DNA from: REEB426 sp964551975
Lineage (GTDB): Bacteria; Actinomycetota; Actinomycetes; S36-B12
Assembly: GCA_964551975.1 (NCBI GenBank)
Contig: CAZKFI010000068.1
Coordinates: 1 to 12,277, forward strand
Length of the DNA: 12,277 bases
Direction of reading: 5' to 3'
The stretch's first letter is position 1. Each line of letters begins with the position of its first letter. The notes beneath the pieces are model-generated. The model did not search any database, had not been told where the DNA came from, and saw nothing but the letters and a program-made list of their open reading frames with translations. Below are positions 1 through 4,915 of the stretch, in pieces. The translations under genes and the position numbers were made by a program.

Positions 1-72
1 CGGCCTTCTTGGCAGGAGCGGCCTTCTTGGCAGGAGCGGCCTTCTTGGCAGGAGCCGCCTTCTTCGCCGGAG
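1..72. repeat. 18-bp tandem repeat, four copies
   Basis: The unit cggccttcttggcaggag occurs exactly at 1-18, 19-36 and 37-54, and with three mismatches at 55-72. It is coding on the minus strand and gives the KKAAPA repeats of the partial gene. The array probably continues left of the window. Such arrays change copy number easily and are prone to assembly collapse. Confidence 0.9.
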
Positions 73-94
73 CCTTCTTGGTTGCAGCTGCCAT
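1..94 (-). CDS. Lys/Ala-rich repeat protein, N-terminal fragment
   Basis: Only the first 31 codons are in the window; the gene runs off the left edge. The protein begins MAAATKKAPAKKAAPAKK and continues as a six-residue KKAAPA repeat. The ATG at 94-92 is supported by a good ribosome binding site, AGGAAGG at 106-100, five bases upstream. Such basic, proline-spaced tails resemble histone H1-like DNA-binding tails. In actinobacteria they occur at either end of several unrelated proteins (HU-like proteins, DksA/TraR zinc-finger proteins, others). The body of the protein is missing, so the family cannot be decided. A DNA- or RNA-binding role is an inference from charge only. A perfect TTGACA lies at 134-129, but I see no convincing -10 at the right distance. 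Confidence 0.75.
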   Translation of the reverse strand, partial: MAAATKKAPAKKAAPAKKAAPAKKAAPAKKA

Positions 95-218
95 GCTTGC
101 CTTCCTGTTGGGCCACGACAAGAGCCCGTGTCAAGCCAAGTGGCTCGGACGGGCGGATGATGCATTCTGCCACGGCAGCGCTAGGGACCGCACGTTGGGG
201 AGTCTTTCCCGCAGGGGG

Positions 219-1055
219 CTACGGCACCAGGACAGCACGGCCCTGACCCACGGTGACCATGGAGTGTTCCTGCTGGGTCACCACGTGGCTTACCGTGAAC
301 GGCCCCAGGTCATCAATGGTGAAGGTCGCAGTCCAAGTCGTCGTCAACTGCACGGGGAATCGTCCGTCGCGGCGATAGGCATGCGCCACGCTGAAATCCG
401 GATAGACACCACCTGGGTGATCAGTGGTGACCACGGACCCGTCTCCGAAATCCCACGACCACCGCGCAGTGGGCACTAACACGACGACGCGGTCAACAAC
501 CGTGGAGATGATCGGCGGCAGGGTGGCAGGCTGGCCTGACTGGAAAATCACGGGCAAGTAGGGCAGGACACCGGTCGGCGGTTGGTAGCGAATACTTGTA
601 GGAGGCAGGGCAGCCTCAAAGTGCTCCTCGAGACCGGCTTCCACTTGGTCAACGGTCACCAGGCCGCCGGGTGGGATGCACACCACGCCCAGATCGACCC
701 AGGTCAGGCCACTGTCATATGACATCCAGGCACGCAGCAGGCGCTGTCCGCGTGGACAACCACGGACTACGCTCGTGCAGGCCGAACCGGTTTGCGCACA
801 CGGGTCATCCAGACGCCAGCGGCAGTCGCGACAGTCAGCCACCCGTACCCTGGTGCCCTCATCGACGGAATCGGGGAGAATCAGCCCCCCGCTTCCCACA
901 TATCGGTCCCGCTCATCGTCACCGATCACGCTGATCGGCGGATCTTCAGTGGCCAGGGCTGGAGCTGCGAACCCTGTGGGTGACAGGGCGATGACGACAA
1001 ACAGGATGATCAAGCGCATGCGCGATTGCCGCCAGCTTCGTGAACCTGACATCAC
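219..1055 (-). CDS. secreted PKD-domain protein, six cysteines
   Basis: This is a predicted exported protein of 278 residues if read from the GTG at 1055. The N-terminus has basic residues followed by a hydrophobic segment (about residues 14-30) and an ALA cleavage site near residue 35, so Sec export is likely. The mature part has six cysteines (75, 78, 86, 93, 100, 126 in this numbering), enough for three disulfides. The C-terminal part (about 195-266) holds a PKD-like fold with WDFGDGS and a later HAYRRDG. The overall plan resembles actinobacterial secreted proteins of unknown function with a PxW-type linker before a GDG-containing beta domain. No catalytic motif is visible, and surface binding is only a guess. 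The start is uncertain: GTG 1055, ATG 1052 or ATG 1019 all precede the signal peptide, and the upstream region is hidden by the gap at 1061-1070. It follows ppk2 in the same direction. Confidence 0.75.
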   Translation of the reverse strand: MMSGSRSWRQSRMRLIILFVVIALSPTGFAAPALATEDPPISVIGDDERDRYVGSGGLILPDSVDEGTRVRVADCRDCRWRLDDPCAQTGSACTSVVRGCPRGQRLLRAWMSYDSGLTWVDLGVVCIPPGGLVTVDQVEAGLEEHFEAALPPTSIRYQPPTGVLPYLPVIFQSGQPATLPPIISTVVDRVVVLVPTARWSWDFGDGSVVTTDHPGGVYPDFSVAHAYRRDGRFPVQLTTTWTATFTIDDLGPFTVSHVVTQQEHSMVTVGQGRAVLVP

Positions 1056-1060
1056 CCAGG

Positions 1061-1070
1061 NNNNNNNNNN
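1061..1070. other. assembly gap (10 N)
   Basis: This run of ten N lies between the end of ppk2 (1137) and the start of the PKD protein (1055). Its length is probably a placeholder, because the second gap in the window has the same length and appears too short for the protein it interrupts. The ribosome binding site, promoter or true start of the PKD gene may be hidden here. Confidence 0.9.
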
Positions 1071-1136
1071 TGTCGCTTGCCGGTCACCCCAAGACGGTGG
1101 ACCTGTGGAAAGTGGCTGTGTGGACTCTCTTAGTGA

Positions 1137-1904
1137 TCACAGGTCGACGTCTGGGATTTCGATCCCGTGCCTGCCAAGCCCAGCCTCGATCTGTCGATTC
1201 ACTTCCTCTAGGACCTGCACGCGAGCAAAGCGCTTATCGTTCCCGGGAATCACCTGCCAACGCGCCACGTCCGTGTCGGTGCGATCGAGCATTTCCTCGA
1301 CCGCCACCATGTAGTCATCCCAGCGCTCCCGATTCCGCCAGTCCTCAGGCGTCAACTTCCAACGCTTGAGCGGTGTGCGCTCGCGCTGACGAAATCGGTT
1401 CAGCTGCTCTTCTGACGAGATGTGCATCCAGAACTTGATGAGTACAAGTCCCTCATCAGTCAGCGTTCTCTCCATGGCGTTGATCTCGTCGAAGGCACGC
1501 TGCCATTGGTGGGGAGCCGCAAAACCCTCAACGCGCTCGACGAGAACGCGGCCGTACCAGCTGCGATCCAGGATCGTCATTCCACCCCAGCCTGGAAGGT
1601 GGGGCCAGAAACGAGCAAGGAAGTGGTGGCGTTTCTCGTCCTGAGTTGGGGCAGCAACGCTCACTACGCGCACGTGTCGCGGGTCAAGCGGAGCGGTCAG
1701 GGTCTTGATGGCCCCACCCTTGCCCGAAGCGTCCCAGCCTTCGAACAGCACGCAAACACCGGGGCCGAGTACACCAGAGCCGTCGAAGATTCCTCCGCTC
1801 ACCAAGCGCAGGAGCAAAAGGCGACGCTGCGCGCTGGCAAGTCGCTCTTCAGCCTGGCTTTTGGGCAGCGTGGCGTCCAAATCGCAGTCGTCTAGACGTC
1901 CCAT
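1137..1904 (-). CDS. ppk2: polyphosphate kinase 2 family protein
   Basis: This 255-residue protein is a single-domain PPK2, which moves phosphate between polyphosphate and nucleotides in the cytoplasm. The Walker A segment EGWDASGKGG (residues 55-64) holds the acidic residue D58 and K62. The Walker B/lid segment DRSWYGR (113-119) and the following ERVEG (123-127) are intact, as are the family stretches KFWMHISSEEQL and EDWRNRERWDDY. The wording (ERVEGFA, WKLTPEDWRNRE) reads like the class II half of polyphosphate:AMP phosphotransferases, which make ADP from AMP, but substrate class cannot be settled by eye. The ATG at 1904 has GGAG four bases upstream. The gene starts 37 bases after metX ends and reads the same way, so it may share the metY promoter. 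A link between methionine synthesis and polyphosphate is not established. Confidence 0.93.
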   Translation of the reverse strand: MGRLDDCDLDATLPKSQAEERLASAQRRLLLLRLVSGGIFDGSGVLGPGVCVLFEGWDASGKGGAIKTLTAPLDPRHVRVVSVAAPTQDEKRHHFLARFWPHLPGWGGMTILDRSWYGRVLVERVEGFAAPHQWQRAFDEINAMERTLTDEGLVLIKFWMHISSEEQLNRFRQRERTPLKRWKLTPEDWRNRERWDDYMVAVEEMLDRTDTDVARWQVIPGNDKRFARVQVLEEVNRQIEAGLGRHGIEIPDVDL

Positions 1905-1941
1905 CGCGCTCCACAGCAGGTAACGCTACCGACAGAAGGCA

Positions 1942-3120
1942 TCACTCAGCGCGCTTGAGCGCCTGTCGCGTGAACTCCGCCATTTGATCGTTCTCCACCA
2001 GGAACCCGTCATGGCCATGAAGGGATTCCACGATCAGCAACTCCTCAGCACCAGGTGCCAGGTCCACAATCTGCTGCTGCAGCGGCAGTGGAAAGAGCCG
2101 ATCTGAATCTATGCCAACCACAACCAACGGCGCTGTGATGCGCCCCAAAGCAGGGGCAAGTCCCCCGCGATCGCGCCCCAGGTCGAAAAGGGACATGGCG
2201 TTCGTCAGGGCAATGTAAGTATTCGCATCGAATCTTCGTGCAAGCTTTTCCGCATGGTGATCGAGGTAGGACGTAATGGCGAATCGTCCGGAATCGGCAT
2301 CGAAGCGTCGTGAATATGGGTTTTCACCCGGCTGAGGTTGTCGCCCGAACCTCTCCTGCAACTCATCGGCGCTGCGGTAGGTCAGATGAGCGATTCGGCG
2401 GGCGATCCCCATGCCCACGTGCGGACCCTCTCCCGGTCCTGCTTCGTAGTAGTCACCACCCGCAAATTGCGGGTCGGCGCGGATTGCAGCCAGCTGCGCT
2501 TCGTGGGTACCGATTTGATCGGCCGTGACAGCCGCAGTGGTGCCAAGAACGAGGCCACTTCGAACTCGTTCCGGATAGGCGGTCATCCATTCCAGGACCC
2601 GCATCCCACCGAGGGACGGTCCGAGCATGAAGGCCCAACTGTCGATGCCGAGAAGATCGGCTAGACGTCGTTCGATTTCGACCATGTCTGTCACCGTGAC
2701 AACTGGGAACCGGCTCCCCCAGGGCCGCCCGAATTCATCCAATGACGATGGGCCGGTCGTACCCTGACAGCCCCCCAAGACGTTCGCGCAGACAACGAAC
2801 CATTGATCGGTGTCGATTGCTCGACCCGGGCCAACCATGGAATCCCACCATCCGGCCGTGCGGTGGCCGGGCCCGGCCTCACCGGCAACATGGGAGTCGC
2901 CGGTGAGCGCGTGGCAGACGTAGACCGCATTGCGGCCATCGGGCCGCAATGTTCCCCAGGTTTCGTAGGCAACCCGGACATTGGGAAAAGTCCAGCCACT
3001 CTGCGTGGTGAATTCACCGAGATCGGCGAACTGACGACGCCCAGGTTCGTCTCCCTCCTGCCAACCACCGCTGGCAGGAGGGAGACCCTGGTAGCCCAAG
3101 GGGCCGTAGGGACGGACCAT
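1942..3120 (-). CDS. metX: homoserine O-acetyltransferase
   Basis: MetX transfers acetyl from acetyl-CoA to homoserine, giving O-acetylhomoserine, the substrate of MetY. The protein is 392 residues, of normal length, and an alpha/beta hydrolase. The catalytic triad is visible: Ser169 in GPSLGG, Asp340 in DSDRLFP, and His370 in HGHDGFL. The segment CHALTGDSH (69-77) and the late AHLTYRS and LTNAMSLFDLGR stretches match the actinobacterial enzyme, including the mycobacterial one. The nucleophile elbow reads G-P-S-L-G-G where most MetX enzymes have G-G-S-M/L-G-G; the serine and the two following glycines are kept, so I expect activity. The ATG at 3120 has only a weak AGG upstream. The gene lies 43 bases after metY in the same direction and is probably co-transcribed with it under the riboswitch leader. 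Confidence 0.95.
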   Translation of the reverse strand: MVRPYGPLGYQGLPPASGGWQEGDEPGRRQFADLGEFTTQSGWTFPNVRVAYETWGTLRPDGRNAVYVCHALTGDSHVAGEAGPGHRTAGWWDSMVGPGRAIDTDQWFVVCANVLGGCQGTTGPSSLDEFGRPWGSRFPVVTVTDMVEIERRLADLLGIDSWAFMLGPSLGGMRVLEWMTAYPERVRSGLVLGTTAAVTADQIGTHEAQLAAIRADPQFAGGDYYEAGPGEGPHVGMGIARRIAHLTYRSADELQERFGRQPQPGENPYSRRFDADSGRFAITSYLDHHAEKLARRFDANTYIALTNAMSLFDLGRDRGGLAPALGRITAPLVVVGIDSDRLFPLPLQQQIVDLAPGAEELLIVESLHGHDGFLVENDQMAEFTRQALKRAE

Positions 3121-3163
3121 GACCTAGTTCTGAATCATCATCTGGTGTATCGGTGACAGTCGA

Positions 3164-4471
3164 TCAGCCGGCTTGCTTTGCCGCCCGGAAGCCAGCCTCG
3201 AGGTCAGCGAGGATGTCCGGCAGCGCTTCGATGCCGACCGCGAGACGGACCAGCCCTGGGGTCACGCCTGCACTGGCCTGCTCCTCCGGCGTCAACTGGG
3301 AGTGAGTCGTTGACGCTGGATGGATCACCAGGCTGCGCACATCACCGATATTGGCGACATGGCTGTGGAGTTCAAGCGCCTCAACGAAGGCCTTGCCTGC
3401 CTCCACTCCGCCGGCAATCTCGAAGGCCAGCACGGCACCTGGTCCGCGCGGTGCGTACTTCTGGGCAAGTGCGTACCAGGGGCTTGACGGGAGACCGGCA
3501 TAGTTGACTGACAGGACCTCGTCGCGCCCGGATAGCCAGTTGGCTACGGCCTTGGCGTTGTCGACATGGCGCTCCATGCGAAGGGATAGCGTCTCAATGC
3601 CCTGAGCGATCAGGAATGCATTGAAGGGTGCAACTGCTGGCCCTAGATCACGCAGCAGCTGAACGCGAGCCTTCAGGATGAATGCGAGGTTCACGCCGAA
3701 GATGCCGTTGACGCCGAGATCACGCGCGTAGACGAGCCCGTGGTAACTCGGGTCGGGAGTGTTGTAGTTGGGGAACCGCTCTGGGTACTTGGCGTAGTCG
3801 AAGGTGCCACCGTCGATGATGGCGCCGGCGATCGCCGTACCGTGCCCACCCAAATACTTGGTGGCCGAATGCACGACGACGTCTGCGCCCCACTCCAGGG
3901 GTCGAATCAAGTACGGAGTGGCAACGGTGTTATCCACGATCAACGGAACACCCACTTCGTGCGCCACCTTGGCGACCGCTTCGATATCCAGCAGGTCGTT
4001 CTTCGGATTTGAAATGGACTCTCCGAAGAAGGCCTTGGTGTTCGGCCGCACCGCGGCACGCCAAGACTCGGGGTCATCGGGGTTCTCCACGAAACTCACC
4101 TGCACGCCCAACTTCGGCAGGGTGTAGTGGAACAGGTTGTAGGTACCGCCGTACAGACTGGGGCTGGAGACCACGTGATCACCGGCTTCAGCGATGTTCA
4201 AGATGGCCAGGGTCTCGGCGGCCTGGCCGCTGGAAACCAGTAGGCCACCCACGCCACCTTCCAGTGCCGCAATCCGATCCTCGACGACTGCTTGAGTCGG
4301 ATTCATGATGCGGGTGTAGATATTGCCCAGTTCCTTCAACGCAAACAGATTTGCCGCATGCGTGGTGTCATTGAAGGTGTACGAGGTCGTCTGATAAATC
4401 GGCAGGGCTCGGGCGTTCGTTGCTCCGTCCGGAGNNNNNNNNNNGGTTTCAAATGACCATCCGTTGCTCAT
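3164..4471 (-). CDS. metY: O-acetylhomoserine aminocarboxypropyltransferase (contains gap)
   Basis: MetY is a PLP enzyme of the Cys/Met metabolism family that joins O-acetylhomoserine and sulfide into homocysteine (direct sulfhydrylation). It reads as 435 residues including four unknown ones. The PLP lysine is K205 in SATKYLGGHG. D180 in VDNTVATPYL should hold the pyridine nitrogen, and YTRIMNPT (52-59) and SSGQAA (80-85) bind the phosphate region. The C-terminal VIHPASTTHSQL is typical. The start is firm: ATG at 4471 with AGGAG at 4484-4480, eight bases upstream. The N-terminus MSNGWSFET is followed directly by the run of N, where homologues carry a short KQIHAGQ-like stretch. The gene is first in the metY-metX-ppk2 run and is preceded by a leader of about 400 bases with a SAM riboswitch and a cysteine-codon ORF. 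Confidence 0.95.
   Translation of the reverse strand: MSNGWSFETXXXXPDGATNARALPIYQTTSYTFNDTTHAANLFALKELGNIYTRIMNPTQAVVEDRIAALEGGVGGLLVSSGQAAETLAILNIAEAGDHVVSSPSLYGGTYNLFHYTLPKLGVQVSFVENPDDPESWRAAVRPNTKAFFGESISNPKNDLLDIEAVAKVAHEVGVPLIVDNTVATPYLIRPLEWGADVVVHSATKYLGGHGTAIAGAIIDGGTFDYAKYPERFPNYNTPDPSYHGLVYARDLGVNGIFGVNLAFILKARVQLLRDLGPAVAPFNAFLIAQGIETLSLRMERHVDNAKAVANWLSGRDEVLSVNYAGLPSSPWYALAQKYAPRGPGAVLAFEIAGGVEAGKAFVEALELHSHVANIGDVRSLVIHPASTTHSQLTPEEQASAGVTPGLVRLAVGIEALPDILADLEAGFRAAKQAG
4435..4444. other. assembly gap (10 N) inside metY
   Basis: Ten N interrupt metY after codon 9. The reading frame is kept with four unknown codons, but family members usually have about eight residues here (KQIHAGQx), so roughly 20-22 bases may be missing rather than ten. 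The gene is therefore probably intact, and the N run a fixed-size placeholder. Confidence 0.85.
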
Positions 4472-4526
4472 CTGACTTTCTCCTATTCGGGTATCTGGTT
4501 ATCGATCATCGCTTTGCGGTTGTGCG

Positions 4527-4554
4527 ATTGCCACACCCTGGGGGTTGCGGCAAT
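4527..4554 (-). promoter_or_regulatory. hairpin in metY leader, possible attenuator
   Basis: On the transcript strand ATTGCC (4554-4549) pairs with GGCAAT (4532-4527), and inside it ACCC pairs with GGGT around a small loop. No U-run follows, so it is not a classical intrinsic terminator, although actinobacterial terminators often lack one. It ends 55 bases before the metY start codon. The 11-mer that carries its 5' arm (4558-4548) also occurs at 4676-4666, so an alternative pairing is possible. Confidence 0.5.
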
Positions 4555-4580
4555 GAGGGCTACTTTGTGAGGCCAATTTC

Positions 4581-4621
4581 GTGAGAGTTCTCTTGTGAGA
4601 GTTCTCTTATGAGAGTTCTTA
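4581..4621. repeat. three tandem 14-bp palindromic repeats
   Basis: On the plus strand the unit gtgagagttctctt occurs exactly at 4581-4594 and 4595-4608, and a third, diverged copy (atgagagttctta) follows at 4609-4621. Each unit holds the near-palindrome GAGA-N2-TCTC. The array lies inside the transcribed leader of metY. It could be an operator array for a dimeric regulator, an RNA-level element, or a neutral slippage repeat; the sequence does not decide. Confidence 0.85.
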
Positions 4622-4657
4622 CGTATGAGTTTCCAAGCGCACCGACGCAGTCATCAT

Positions 4658-4689
4658 CGAGCCATCGGCAATGAGGCCGGTGGTGCTCG
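4658..4689 (-). promoter_or_regulatory. hairpin just after the cysteine leader ORF
   Basis: On the transcript strand CGAGC (4689-4685) pairs with GCTCG (4662-4658), and inside it CGGC (4679-4676) pairs with GCCG (4669-4666) around loop CTCATT, with small internal bulges between the two helices. It begins 21 bases after the stop codon of the leader ORF, where an attenuation hairpin would be expected. It has no U-run after it. Confidence 0.45.
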
Positions 4690-4710
4690 GCAGCTACGCC
4701 TGCGCGATCG

Positions 4711-4734
4711 TCAGCAACTACAACAACAGCACAT
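4711..4734 (-). CDS. polycysteine leader peptide (uORF)
   Basis: This is a very short ORF, ATG to TGA, reading M-C-C-C-C-S-C-stop: five of the six residues after the start are cysteine. Cysteine is a rare residue, so such a run is very unlikely by chance. The ATG at 4734 has GAGG at 4745-4742, seven bases upstream. The peptide itself is probably without function; slow decoding of the TGC/TGT codons when Cys-tRNA is scarce would stall the ribosome and change downstream RNA folding. Polycysteine short ORFs acting as cysteine-responsive attenuators of sulfur genes are known in mycobacteria. Here it lies between a SAM riboswitch and metY, whose sulfide substrate is also used for cysteine synthesis. 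Cysteine sensing is inferred from the codons. Confidence 0.75.
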   Translation of the reverse strand: MCCCCSC

Positions 4735-4757
4735 AGGGTGACCTCGCCTCGTTCTCG

Positions 4758-4780
4758 GGGTCTTGCCCTGTGCAAGACCC
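4758..4780 (-). promoter_or_regulatory. perfect 9-bp hairpin, riboswitch expression platform
   Basis: GGGTCTTGC (4780-4772) and GCAAGACCC (4766-4758) form a perfect nine-pair stem with loop ACAGG. No U-run follows. The first bases of the stem (4780-4779) are also the last bases of the aptamer's downstream pseudoknot strand, so the two structures share nucleotides and may compete. I take it as part of the expression platform. Whether it stops transcription or acts on the leader ORF just downstream is not visible. Confidence 0.65.
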
Positions 4781-4880
4781 GCGCTTGCCCTAGTGGGCCT
4801 GGTCTTCACCCGGAGCACCCCACCGCGGTGGAGGGTTGCCGTCCAGCAAGCCGGGGCTTGACGCTGGCACTCTTGACCTG
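4778..4880 (-). ncRNA. SAM-IV type riboswitch
   Basis: The transcript strand carries the hallmarks of the actinobacterial SAM-IV aptamer. P1 is GGTC (4878-4875) with GACC (4804-4801). The first arm has CCAGC...GCTGG around CAAGCCCCGGCTTG, and the linker ACGGCAACCCTCC follows. The next arm is CCACCGCGGTGG, and the core closes with GGGTGCTCCGGGTGAAGACC. A CCCGG/CCGGG pseudoknot links the first loop to the closing strand. After P1 come a small GCCC-ACTA-GGGC hairpin and GCAAGCGCGG, whose CGCGG (4783-4779) can pair with CCGCG in the second arm's loop, the extra pseudoknot that separates SAM-IV from SAM-I. Such elements bind S-adenosylmethionine and turn down methionine genes. The closest alternative is the SAM-I/IV variant. 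Confidence 0.92.
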
Positions 4881-4886
4881 ATTCGA

Positions 4887-4915
4887 AATATAGCGCACCT
4901 ACGGCTGAACGCCAA
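4887..4915 (-). promoter_or_regulatory. predicted promoter of metY-metX-ppk2
   Basis: A -35 TTGGCG (4915-4910) and a -10 TATATT (4892-4887) are separated by exactly 17 bases. Transcription would begin near 4880, right at the 5' end of the riboswitch aptamer, which strengthens the call. The promoter overlaps the stop codon and the last codons of the upstream DUF4192 gene. Confidence 0.7.

Larger units (their letters stand above)
4472..4880 (-). promoter_or_regulatory. long 5' leader of metY
   Basis: This stretch of about 410 bases lies between the inferred transcription start and the metY ATG. It holds, in transcript order, a SAM-IV riboswitch, an overlapping 9-bp hairpin, a polycysteine leader ORF, a long hairpin, three tandem copies of a palindromic 14-mer, another strong hairpin and the metY ribosome binding site. 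I see no larger coding region in it; a 71-codon frame across it lacks family features or codon bias that would support it. Confidence 0.75.

Noticed and set aside
106..134. Promoter with a perfect TTGACA (134-129) for the Lys/Ala-rich gene
   Set aside because: The matching -10 position reads CCAACA or neighbours, which is too poor to call a promoter.
1095..1130. TTTCCACA-like sequences resembling DnaA boxes near the end of ppk2
   Set aside because: Only imperfect single matches, with no cluster, AT-rich stretch or dnaA/dnaN genes nearby.
4483..4509. Second short ORF (M-I-D-N-Q-I-P-E-stop) ending at the metY ribosome binding site
   Set aside because: It has no ribosome binding site of its own and no residue bias, so it is probably chance.
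4560..4775. 71-codon open frame on the minus strand across the metY leader
   Set aside because: It runs through the riboswitch hairpin and the tandem repeats, has no family features, and the strand is better explained as regulatory RNA.
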